Shown one piece after another: positions 24,452 through 32,132 of a DNA stretch of 52,391 nucleotides. The stretch's first letter is position 1; every line of letters starts with the position of its first letter. The DNA comes from Litorilinea aerophila (GTDB lineage Bacteria; Chloroflexota; Anaerolineae; Caldilineales; Caldilineaceae): NCBI GenBank assembly GCA_945905745.1, contig CAMDQF010000004.1, positions 1 to 52,391 on the forward strand, read 5' to 3'. Position numbers and translations under genes: made by a program. A model generated the notes under the pieces. The model saw nothing but the letters and a program-made list of their open reading frames with translations. It was not told the DNA's origin and did not search any database.

Positions 24452-27184
24452 CTATCGGTTCTTTAGCCTTTCCTCGTCCAAATCTTCAATCAGAGCCGCC
24501 AACAGCCGCCGCTCTGCCGCCTCCCCGGCAATCTCCCCATCCAGCAGGGCCGCGGACAGGTGACGCAGAATGTGACCAAATACCGGGCCGGGACGAATGC
24601 CCAGACCGGCCAGGTCCCGGCCCGTAACCGTCGGGCGGATGTGCCGCCATTCGTCCTGGAAACGGCGCAGATAGCTGTCAATGACCGGGTCGTTCTCGGC
24701 CAGACCAAAGAGCAGGCGGGCGGCCAGGGACGAACGGTCCAGAATCTCCACCGCCCGGCTGGGGCGCAGAGAAGGGTCGGTCATTTCGTCTCGATGGGCC
24801 TTCAGATGGGCCAAACGCAGCATCAGTCGGGTGGTCTCGCCCCGCAGTTTGAGCCTTTCGGTCAGCTCCCCGATGACGCCGGAGACGACTTCCTCGTCCG
24901 CGTCCATCCCTTGGCTGGGCAAGAGCGGATAGACCAACAAACCCCAATAGAGCCGCTCGATCGCTTCGCCCGTCTCTTCCAGGGACGGATCAGCCGTGGC
25001 AAGCCGGAGCCGCAGAGCCTCGCACTGAGCTGCCAGCGCCGGGGTCGTCGCCAGTTGAGGGTAGATGGCGGCCAACACGCCCAATTGATCCATCCGGAAA
25101 AGCGCCTTGCACGGCTCGGCTTCCTGAAAGATGCGGTCCAGTTCGTGGCGGATGCGGGCAGGGGAGACCCGATCCACCAGGGGCACGGCATCCATCAGCA
25201 GTTCCAGCGTGCGCTCTTCGATGCGGAAATCGAAGCGCTGCTCGTAGCGCACCGCGCGCAAAATCCGCGTGGGATCATCCACAAAGCTCAAACTGTGCAA
25301 CACTCGGATCAACCCCAGCCGCAGGTCCGCCAGCCCACCGTAGAAATCCAGCAGATCGCCCCAGCGGTCGGGTGTCAGCACAATCGCCAGGGTGTTGATG
25401 GTAAAATCCCGCCGGTGCAGGTCCAGTTTGATGCTGCCCTGCTCCACAGTGGGCAGGACAGTCGGCTCGGTGTAGAATTCCGTGCGGGCCGTTACCAGGT
25501 CCAGGTGAGCGGGCAGCACGCCCATTTCGGCCAACAGTTCGCTACCGACAATCGGATGGGCTGGCTCGTCCAGCAGCCATTTGGCCGTACCAAAACGGCG
25601 ATGGGTGACGATACGCCCGCCGCAGCGAGCCTGCATGGCTTCCAGCAGGGCGATGGCGTCTCCCTCCACCACAATATCCATATCCGGCCCGCCAATCCGG
25701 TCGCGGATTCGGTCCAGCAGCAGGTCCCGGGCAAAGCCGCCCACCACATAGACCGCATGGCCGTACTCCGTCGCCATCTCCCCGACCAGCCGCAACAACC
25801 GGTGTTGGATGGGCGTCAGATGTTCGGCCAAGTGACGGCTCACATCGGGCAGGCTGTGGCTGGCCTCCGTCTGCTTGCCCCACAGTTTGATCAGGTCCGT
25901 GCGGGTGACAATGCCGATGATCCGGCCTGAGCCGTCCACCACCGGAATCTGTCCCCAACCGCTCTCGATCATCAGCCGGTGCAGTTCGGTGATGGGCGCG
26001 TCCGGCCCGATGGTCACGGACCCGGCCTTCATCAGCCGTTCCACCGGGCGTTTGTCCAGGCCGTGATCTGTGGCCCGGTCTGCGTCCCGGCGCAGAAGAA
26101 TGCCCAATAGCTTGTCCCTGCCGTCGGGCAGGGTGCGCACCACCGGAAAGCCCTCGAACCCGTAGCGGCGCATGAGTTTGGCAGCTTCGCCTACAGCCAT
26201 CTCCGGCGGCAAGGTTTGGGGACGGCCCCGGCTCATCATTTCCCGCACGGTCAGCGGCGGACGGACGGAGACGCCAGCCATCTCCAAAATTTTGGCGCGC
26301 ACATCGGCCAGCACCCCCCCGCGGATGAGGGCGGCCGCGGCCCGGCTGTGCCCTCCTCCACCCAGGGCTGCGGCAATGGCACCCACATCCACACCATCGC
26401 TGCGGCTGCGGGCCACCATCTGCACCCGGTCGCCCAAATCCACCAGCACAAAGACGGCGTCGGTTTCGTAGAGTTCGCGCAGTTTGTGGGCCAGCGCACT
26501 CACTTCGTCCCGAAAGTCTGGTGCGCTGGCGGTGGCGACGACGAGGGTCTGCCCGGCTACCTGGACGTGCTCGGCGTTGGCGATCAGATCGTCACCCAAC
26601 GACTGCTGGGCCGGGCTGAGCGGGTAATGGGTAAAGCGGTGGATTACCTCCACCTTTGCCCCCTCTTCCAGCAGCCAGGCCACACAGCGGGCATCCCGGT
26701 GGGTGGTGGAACTGTAGAGGAGGCCGCCTGTATCCTCGTAGATGCCCAGGGCCAGGAGGGTGGACTGAATCGGTGTCACATGCGCGCCCTGCACCATCAA
26801 CTTTTCCACCAGCAGGGTCGTGTTGGCCCCAGTGGAGAGCGGCCCCAGGGCCCCGTCCCACCAGCGCCAGCCGTCGGGCAGGGATTCTGTGTGGGAGTGG
26901 TGGTCAATGAGCAGATAGTGGGTGGTTTCGTCCATCCCTTTGAGGGCGTTGAAAGTGCGGGTGTCCACCAGAATGGCCTGTTCCACTTGACCCCGGGGCA
27001 TCCGCTCCGGTTCGACAAAGGAAAAAGACGAGCGGTAGAGAGCCAAAAATGCCTGACCGTTGCGATTGATCGTGCGGGGCAGGACAGGAATTGTGCCGGG
27101 GAATAGCAGTGCTGCGCCGAGGAGGGAGGCCAGGGCGTCAAAATCCGCGTGTTCGTGGGTCAGGATGACAGTGTGGTTTGGCAT
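24452..27184 (-). CDS. DHH - CBS - tRNA nucleotidyltransferase fusion
   Basis: A 910-residue three-part protein. Residues 1-300 form a DHH/DHHA1 phosphoesterase (DHH at 94-96, GGGGHSRAAAA about 285). Two CBS domains at about 310-435 probably sense adenine nucleotides. From about 470 there is a class II polymerase-beta nucleotidyltransferase: VGGFARDLLLDR, PDMDIVVEGD with its metal-binding aspartates, RRDFTINTLA, then RNA-binding helices. The same fusion is known in Aquifex and other deep lineages as A-adding or CCA-adding enzymes; here the C-terminal half should repair or complete tRNA 3' ends, while the DHH part may be an oligoribonuclease or pAp phosphatase. ATG at 27184 is chosen because the HD(x)D-like motif follows at once; no strong ribosome site. 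Confidence 0.9.
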   Translation of the reverse strand: MPNHTVILTHEHADFDALASLLGAALLFPGTIPVLPRTINRNGQAFLALYRSSFSFVEPERMPRGQVEQAILVDTRTFNALKGMDETTHYLLIDHHSHTESLPDGWRWWDGALGPLSTGANTTLLVEKLMVQGAHVTPIQSTLLALGIYEDTGGLLYSSTTHRDARCVAWLLEEGAKVEVIHRFTHYPLSPAQQSLGDDLIANAEHVQVAGQTLVVATASAPDFRDEVSALAHKLRELYETDAVFVLVDLGDRVQMVARSRSDGVDVGAIAAALGGGGHSRAAAALIRGGVLADVRAKILEMAGVSVRPPLTVREMMSRGRPQTLPPEMAVGEAAKLMRRYGFEGFPVVRTLPDGRDKLLGILLRRDADRATDHGLDKRPVERLMKAGSVTIGPDAPITELHRLMIESGWGQIPVVDGSGRIIGIVTRTDLIKLWGKQTEASHSLPDVSRHLAEHLTPIQHRLLRLVGEMATEYGHAVYVVGGFARDLLLDRIRDRIGGPDMDIVVEGDAIALLEAMQARCGGRIVTHRRFGTAKWLLDEPAHPIVGSELLAEMGVLPAHLDLVTARTEFYTEPTVLPTVEQGSIKLDLHRRDFTINTLAIVLTPDRWGDLLDFYGGLADLRLGLIRVLHSLSFVDDPTRILRAVRYEQRFDFRIEERTLELLMDAVPLVDRVSPARIRHELDRIFQEAEPCKALFRMDQLGVLAAIYPQLATTPALAAQCEALRLRLATADPSLEETGEAIERLYWGLLVYPLLPSQGMDADEEVVSGVIGELTERLKLRGETTRLMLRLAHLKAHRDEMTDPSLRPSRAVEILDRSSLAARLLFGLAENDPVIDSYLRRFQDEWRHIRPTVTGRDLAGLGIRPGPVFGHILRHLSAALLDGEIAGEAAERRLLAALIEDLDEERLKNR

Positions 27185-27196
27185 AAAGGCGAGACG

Positions 27197-27236
27197 GAAC
27201 GCGGATGACACGGATCGGGCGGATCAATACGGATCG
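27197..27236. repeat. ACGGATGACACGGAT-word repeat (class D), copy 1
   Basis: Tandem degenerate words (GCGGAT, ACGGATC) just upstream of the nucleotidyltransferase gene. The complementary type is at 44098-44140. Confidence 0.6.
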
Positions 27237-27304
27237 AAACAGAAAAACCGGTAAAGTGATTATAGCAGATGTCAGGGGTTTTTCCCACGGAGAGAGATTT
27301 TCGG

Positions 27305-27513
27305 GTGTATTTCAATTTTAGGGCGAACTGGAATCGCGCACACCGCCCGGCTCTAAAGAGGCCGGGCTACAAAGCAACGCCCCCTGAAGGGGGCTTGAAT
27401 CGTCGAAAATGGTCCGATAACAGCCGGATTTATCCGGCGTTGCTCTGTAGCTCCGGGTCTTCAGCCCGGTGCGGCCATCACAACCGTCGATTTTCCCTAA
27501 AAAAGAAATACAC
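27305..27513. mobile_element. Miniature inverted-repeat element, 209 bp
   Basis: The 77-78 base arms at 27305-27381 and 27436-27513 are imperfect inverted repeats of one another. The outer 19 bases match at 17 positions (GTGTATTTC, two mismatches, then TTTTAGGG). Each arm carries its own GC-rich hairpin near 27343-27368 and 27452-27472, and both end in GCAACGCC. The middle 54 bases hold two more small hairpins. There is no coding frame. It resembles a MITE or REP-type composite; a TA target site inside the tips (GTGTA/TACAC) would suit the IS630 family, but this is not proven. Confidence 0.7.
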
Positions 27514-27531
27514 GTGGGCAATTTTTCGCCA

Positions 27532-27560
27532 TTGCCAGAGATAAGGTTCGGTCGTATAAT
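27532..27560 (+). promoter_or_regulatory. Sigma-70-type promoter of rel
   Basis: TTGCCA at 27532-27537, 17-nt spacer, perfect TATAAT at 27555-27560. The start would be about 27567, giving a 54-nt leader. It lies 18 bases after the miniature element. Confidence 0.82.
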
Positions 27561-27620
27561 GCACAAGACAAACTTAAACTATCTGTCGTGTGGTCCAGTT
27601 GTTCCGAACGGGGAAATCAA

Positions 27621-29993
27621 ATGCAGACTGAATTGACAGCCGAAATTACCCAAGCCGAGTCGGGTGCTGGTGCTGATCTTGTAGAGAGGCAAAACGGAAA
27701 TGGGGTGCGGCCCACGCTGCTGACCAGCCATCCACTGCTCGCCCGAATTTCCGGTCTCCCCCCGAGCCCAGACGGGGAGACCCCTTTGCAGCCCACCCTT
27801 GTCCCCGCGGAGCTGCAAGCGCTGGAAGATCTCTTCGCCCGTCTGCCCAAAACTTTCACCCCCGAACATCACGACCTGATCCTGCGCGCCTATGTGGTCG
27901 CCAGCGCCGCCCACAACAGCCAGTTGCGTAATTCGGGTGAACACTACATCCTGCATCCTTTGGCTGTCACTAAAATTCTCTGCGAACTCTATCTGGACCC
28001 GGACACCCTGGCTGCGGGTCTGCTTCACGATGTGGTAGAGGACAATCAAGAATATACCCTGGACTATCTGAGCACCCACTTCAACCCGGAGGTCGCCAAT
28101 CTGGTGGACGGGGTGACGAAGCTCAACCGCATCAAAGAGTTGAGCAATATGCGCCACAGCGTGGCCGACGAGAAGGCCGAATCCCTGCGCAAGATGTTTC
28201 TGGCGATGGTGGAAGATGTGCGGGTGGTGCTGATCAAACTGGCCGACCGGCTGCACAATATGCGCACGTTGCAGGGCCAGCCGGATCACAAACGGCGACG
28301 GACTGCAAGAGAGACCCTGGAGATTTTCGCCCCGCTTGCCAACCGGCTGGGCATCTGGCAGATCAAATGGGAGCTGGAGGATTTGAGCTTCCGCTATTTG
28401 GAGCCGAGCACCTACCGGGAACTCTCCAATGCCATGGCCCAGAAGCGCGCGGAGCGAGTGCAGTGGGTGGACGAAGTGCAACGTCTGCTGCGGGCTGCCC
28501 TGGAGGAGCAGCACGTCAAAGCCGAGATCAACGGTCGCCCCAAGCACATCTACAGCATCTACCGCAAGATGCAGCGCAAGGATGTGCCCTTCGAGCAGAT
28601 TTATGACATCCACGGCTTCCGCATCGTCGTTGGCTCCGTGGGTGATTGTTATGCGGCTTTGGGTGTAGTGCATAGCCTGTGGCGGCCCATCCACGGCGAA
28701 TTTGACGACTACATCGCCAATCCCAAAGACAATCTCTACCGCAGCCTGCACACGGCTGTCGTCGGTCCCCAGGGAAAATCCATGGAGGTGCAGATTCGCA
28801 CCCAGGATATGCACCAGCTCTCCGAGTTTGGCATTGCCGCCCACTGGCGCTACAAGGAACAGTCCAAGCCCAACCCGGAGATGGACAACAAAATCGCCTG
28901 GATCCGCCAGTTGATGGAGTGGCGACAGGACGTGACCGACGCGCAAGAGTTCGTCAACGGGATGAAGACCGATGTTTTTCAGGATCGGGTCTACGTTTTC
29001 ACGCCCAAAGGCGATGTGGTGGACCTGCCCAGGGACGCCACCCCCATCGACCTGGCCTATCACATCCACACGGAACTGGGCCACCGCTGCCGGGGCGCAA
29101 AGGTCAACGGCAAATTGGTGACACTGGACACGCCCCTCAACAGCGGTGATCAGGTGGAGATTGTCACAGCCAAGCGGGGCGGCCCCAGCCGGGATTGGAT
29201 CAACCCAAACCTGGGCTATGTGGCAACCCAGCGGGCACGGGCCAAAATCCGCACCTGGTTTCGCAAGCAGGCCCGGGAGCAGAATATCGCCCAGGGGCGG
29301 CAGGTATTGGAGAAGGAGCTCAAGCGGCTCTCTGTCACCCTGACCTTTGAATTTGTGGCGAAGCTCTGTGGCAACGAGAATTTGGACGACTTTCTGGCCG
29401 CGATTGGCTATGGGGATGTGAACAGCCAGCACATCGCCAAGCAGATATTGGATTACGAGCGTGCCCAGGAGAAGTTGCTGGAAGACGACGAGACGATCCT
29501 GCGCAAGGCCATCGGCCCGGAGAAGAGCGCAACGACCATCGATGCCATCAGTGTGGCCGGGCTGGACGGGCTGCTGGCCCACCCGGCCCGCTGCTGCGAC
29601 CCTGTACCCGGCGATCCGATTGTGGGCTATGTGACCATCGGGCGGGGCGTCTCCATCCACAAAATCACCTGCCCTAACATCACTGCCCACATTCGCCGCC
29701 AGGACAATACCCGACTGATCGAAGTCCAGTGGGGGGCTGAATCCACCGACACCTTCCCGGTCAGCATTCAGGTGCGAGCCTATGACCGTTCCGGCCTGTT
29801 GCGGGATGTGACCGGGCTGGTGGCCGACGAAAAGATCAATATGCGCTCGGCAGAGGCGATTACCGGGATGAAGAACAATATGGCGCTGATCAACGCCACA
29901 TTGGAGATCAGCAATGTGGCCCAGCTCACCCGCATCCTCACCCGCATCGAGCGGCTGCCTAATGTGGTGGAGGTGGTGCGCAAGGTGGGGTAG
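27621..29993 (+). CDS. rel: Bifunctional (p)ppGpp synthetase/hydrolase, RelA/SpoT homologue
   Basis: A 790-residue Rel protein. The HD hydrolase domain has the intact GLLHDVVEDN motif near residue 135, so hydrolysis of (p)ppGpp should work. The synthetase domain is recognisable by IYRKMQRKDVPFEQIYDIHGFRIVV near residues 313-337. A TGS domain (about 456-515, VYVFTPKGDVVDLP) and a C-terminal ACT domain (about 712-790) follow, as in ribosome-associated stringent factors. The N-terminus has about 75 extra residues before the HD core. ATG at 27621 (short GGGGAAA ribosome site) is preferred to the GTG at 27588. Confidence 0.95.
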   Translation: MQTELTAEITQAESGAGADLVERQNGNGVRPTLLTSHPLLARISGLPPSPDGETPLQPTLVPAELQALEDLFARLPKTFTPEHHDLILRAYVVASAAHNSQLRNSGEHYILHPLAVTKILCELYLDPDTLAAGLLHDVVEDNQEYTLDYLSTHFNPEVANLVDGVTKLNRIKELSNMRHSVADEKAESLRKMFLAMVEDVRVVLIKLADRLHNMRTLQGQPDHKRRRTARETLEIFAPLANRLGIWQIKWELEDLSFRYLEPSTYRELSNAMAQKRAERVQWVDEVQRLLRAALEEQHVKAEINGRPKHIYSIYRKMQRKDVPFEQIYDIHGFRIVVGSVGDCYAALGVVHSLWRPIHGEFDDYIANPKDNLYRSLHTAVVGPQGKSMEVQIRTQDMHQLSEFGIAAHWRYKEQSKPNPEMDNKIAWIRQLMEWRQDVTDAQEFVNGMKTDVFQDRVYVFTPKGDVVDLPRDATPIDLAYHIHTELGHRCRGAKVNGKLVTLDTPLNSGDQVEIVTAKRGGPSRDWINPNLGYVATQRARAKIRTWFRKQAREQNIAQGRQVLEKELKRLSVTLTFEFVAKLCGNENLDDFLAAIGYGDVNSQHIAKQILDYERAQEKLLEDDETILRKAIGPEKSATTIDAISVAGLDGLLAHPARCCDPVPGDPIVGYVTIGRGVSIHKITCPNITAHIRRQDNTRLIEVQWGAESTDTFPVSIQVRAYDRSGLLRDVTGLVADEKINMRSAEAITGMKNNMALINATLEISNVAQLTRILTRIERLPNVVEVVRKVG

Positions 29994-30058
29994 GCACTAC
30001 GAAAATTGTAGCGAAGACAACAGTGCATTCTACGAAATGCACCCATACTACAACGAGT

Positions 30059-30087
30059 TTGACAAAAGGCGCTACAATCCGTATAGT
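30059..30087 (+). promoter_or_regulatory. Consensus promoter of the cysteine operon
   Basis: TTGACA at 30059-30064 (perfect -35), 17-nt spacer, TATAGT at 30082-30087. Predicted start about 30094. One of the two best promoters in the window. Confidence 0.85.
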
Positions 30088-30093
30088 ATTGCC

Positions 30094-30437
30094 AGTCTGC
30101 AACAATAGCTGCAAACAATAGACGCAGAGAATTGTAAAATATCTATGACAATCGTCCACGCAACCATTATCGCGTACACCTGCTTGTGTCGTTAGCGGGT
30201 TCAGCCAGCACGAAGCTGGATGTGCCCGCCAACCAGACGAGCGGTGAGCGCGTTGCCTGGAATTGATTGCTCTGGATCGTTGCAAACGAATTGTTCGGAT
30301 TCTGTCTTGCTGGTTGTTGTCTGAAACCAGCGGAGTGGCACAGCCGGACACATCCAGACACAAGCCAGAGATCGGTCTCATCGTATGTGATGGGGCCGTT
30401 TTTTGTTTTCTAGCCAACTTTTCAAGGAGTTCAACGC
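30094..30437 (+). promoter_or_regulatory. Structured leader / candidate riboswitch or attenuator of the cysteine operon
   Basis: About 344 nt lie between the predicted start and the carrier gene, with no ORF that looks real. A hairpin at 30195-30229 pairs GCGGG with CCCGC and CCAGC with GCTGG around an ACGAA loop; another is CTGGTT (30310-30315) with AACCAG (30325-30330); a terminator (30373-30411) ends the leader. CTCTGG at 30270-30275 could pair with CCAGAG at 30365-30370, next to the terminator stem. GTGGCAC at about 30335 recalls the T-box bulge, but other T-box motifs are not evident. No SAM, cobalamin or Moco riboswitch consensus was recognised. Confidence 0.55.
30373..30411 (+). terminator. 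Leader terminator before the CysO-like gene
   Basis: A ten-bp stem with two G-U pairs (30373-30382 with 30389-30398), six-base loop and a GTTTTTTGTTTTCT tail. It sits upstream of the operon's first start codon, so read-through must be controlled or partial. Confidence 0.8.
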
Positions 30438-30713
30438 ATGGCAACTGTGCATGTTCCCACCCCCCTGCGCCGATTCACTGGCGGTCAGTCCAAAATCGTC
30501 GAGAGCGCAGCCACAGTGGGTGAGCTGATCAAAAAATTGGACAGTCAATATCCTGGCTTCAGCGGAAAGCTGCTGGACGGTGAGGGCGGCGTCAAGCGCT
30601 TCATCAACGTCTTCCGCAACGACGACGAAATCCGCGCCCTGGACGGGCTGGCGACAACGATCAGCGAAGACGACAAAGTGTCGATTGTCCCGGCGATGGC
30701 GGGGGGAAGATAG
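30438..30713 (+). CDS. cysO: CysO-like ubiquitin-fold sulfur carrier
   Basis: A 91-residue beta-grasp protein that closely resembles mycobacterial CysO along its length: HVPTPLRRFTGGQ at the N-terminus, VKRFINVFRNDDEIR in the middle and GLATTISEDDKVSIVPAMAGG at the end. In that pathway the carrier's C-terminal thiocarboxylate gives sulfur to activated serine on CysM. Here one arginine follows the Gly-Gly, so trimming may be needed before adenylation. Start ATG with AAGGAG at about eight bases. It is first in an operon with an E1-like enzyme, a cysteine synthase and more sulfur genes; no Mec-type JAMM peptidase gene is seen. Confidence 0.88.
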   Translation: MATVHVPTPLRRFTGGQSKIVESAATVGELIKKLDSQYPGFSGKLLDGEGGVKRFINVFRNDDEIRALDGLATTISEDDKVSIVPAMAGGR

Positions 30714-30775
30714 GGACTGGGGACTGGGGATCAGGCATCCTTCTCCCAGTCCCCGATCCCTACTCCCCAATCCCC
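30713..30775. repeat. GGGGACTGGGG hairpin repeat (class B), copy 2
   Basis: G-rich words at 30713-30734 and C-rich complement at 30743-30775 form an imperfect hairpin between the carrier and E1-like genes. Confidence 0.75.
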
Positions 30776-30796
30776 TTTTCACAGGAGAAACCAGAA

Positions 30797-32056
30797 ATGA
30801 CGAGATTGAACCGGGACCAGTTGGTCCAGTTGGCCAAGAGCCAGATTACCGAGTGGACGCCCAATCAGTTGGACGCCCGACGCAAGGCCAAAGAGGCCAT
30901 CACCGTCGTGGACATTCGCGAACGGGACGAGTGGATGCAGGGACATATCCCCCAGTCGGTCTTTATTCCCCGGGGGTTTCTGGAATTGCAGATCGAGCAG
31001 CACCAGCCGGACCGGGACGCACCGCTCGTCATTTACTGCGCCGGTGGTGTGCGCTCGGCCCTGGCCGCCCGTAATTTGCAGGAGATGGGCTACACGAAGG
31101 TCATCTCCCTGATCGGCGGCTTCAACGGCTGGAAGAATGCCAGCCTGGGCTTCAAAGTACCGAAGGTGCTGAACGAAGAGCAGCGCATCCGCTACAGCCG
31201 CCACACAATGCTCCAGGAGATCGGCGACGAAGGCCAGCTCAAATTGCTGGAGAGCAAAGTTCTGCTCATCGGCGCGGGTGGCCTGGGCAGCCCGGCGGCG
31301 CTCTATCTGGCCGCAGCCGGGGTGGGACAGATCGGTATTGTGGATTACGACACTGTGGACGTCTCCAACTTGCACCGCCAGGTGCTCCACGGCCAGAGCG
31401 ACGTGGGCCGCTACAAAGTCGATTCCGCCGTCGACACCCTGCGCGAGATCAATCCAGGTGTGAAGGTCGTCGGTTACAAAGAACCTATCACCAGCTACAA
31501 CGCCTTTGAAATTATGAGCGGCTACGATCTGGTGATGAACGGCTCGGACAACTTCCCCACCCGCTATCTGGTCAATGACGCCTGCCAGATGCTGGGCATT
31601 CCCTTGGTGGACGCCAGTATCTTTATGTTCGAGGGCCAGGTGACGGTCTACCAACCCAAGCACACCGAATCCGGCGTAGAGGGAGGCCCCTGCTATCGCT
31701 GCCTCTACCCGGATCCGCCTCCTCCCGGCGAAGTGCCGAGCTGCGCCGAAGCGGGCGTGCTGGGTGTCTTGCCCGGCATCGTCGGCAGCATCCAGGCCAT
31801 CGAAGCCATCAAACTGCTGGTCGGTTTTGGTGAGCCGCTGATTGGTCGTCTGTTGATGATCGATACGACGGATATGAGCTTCCGCACCCTGAAAGTCAAC
31901 CGCAACACCGAATGCCCGGTCTGCGGCGACCACCCGACGGTGACGGAACTGATCGACTACGACCAGTTCTGCGGGCTGCCTTCCTCCACCCACGCGGTGG
32001 AGCCTGTGGTGGTGGGTGTCAACGGACATCACGCGGCGGAAAAAGTTTTGGCCTAG
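30797..32056 (+). CDS. Rhodanese - ThiF/MoeB E1-like fusion (MoeZ-type activating enzyme)
   Basis: A 419-residue protein. An N-terminal rhodanese domain (about 25-118) has the active-site loop YCAGGVRSA with Cys81, which should carry persulfide. The E1-like domain follows: ATP-binding GAGGLGSP at 159-166, NLHRQ at 191-195, and zinc ligands Cys299, Cys302, Cys373 and Cys376. PSCAEAGVLGVLPG is at about 314-327. It should adenylate the carrier's C-terminus and turn it into a thiocarboxylate. In mycobacterial MoeZ the rhodanese domain is at the C-terminus, so the order is reversed. Start ATG 30797 with AGGAG upstream. Confidence 0.9.
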   Translation: MTRLNRDQLVQLAKSQITEWTPNQLDARRKAKEAITVVDIRERDEWMQGHIPQSVFIPRGFLELQIEQHQPDRDAPLVIYCAGGVRSALAARNLQEMGYTKVISLIGGFNGWKNASLGFKVPKVLNEEQRIRYSRHTMLQEIGDEGQLKLLESKVLLIGAGGLGSPAALYLAAAGVGQIGIVDYDTVDVSNLHRQVLHGQSDVGRYKVDSAVDTLREINPGVKVVGYKEPITSYNAFEIMSGYDLVMNGSDNFPTRYLVNDACQMLGIPLVDASIFMFEGQVTVYQPKHTESGVEGGPCYRCLYPDPPPPGEVPSCAEAGVLGVLPGIVGSIQAIEAIKLLVGFGEPLIGRLLMIDTTDMSFRTLKVNRNTECPVCGDHPTVTELIDYDQFCGLPSSTHAVEPVVVGVNGHHAAEKVLA

Positions 32057-32066
32057 CGGAGATAAT

Positions 32067-32111
32067 GGGATGCGGAGATGATGGTTTTTCTCCCCATTAT
32101 TTCCGCATCCC
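32067..32111. repeat. Intergenic hairpin before cysM
   Basis: 18-base arms (32067-32084 and 32094-32111) match at 16 positions around a T-rich loop. Words of the GGGATGCGGAGAT type are repeated. No T-run after it. Confidence 0.7.
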
Positions 32112-32132
32112 ACCGCCCCAAAGGAGTTTCGA

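Noticed and set aside
24560-25930. A 456-codon plus-strand frame
   Set aside because: Antisense to the nucleotidyltransferase part of the DHH-CBS fusion.
27579-29690. A 703-codon minus-strand frame
   Set aside because: Antisense to rel, whose domains are all recognisable; the product looks like a mirror translation rich in His, Gln and Val.
30330-30345. T-box riboswitch
   Set aside because: Only GTGGCAC resembles the T-box bulge; the preceding AGGG and other stem I motifs are missing, and the implied discriminator pairing (UGGC) does not match tRNA-Cys.
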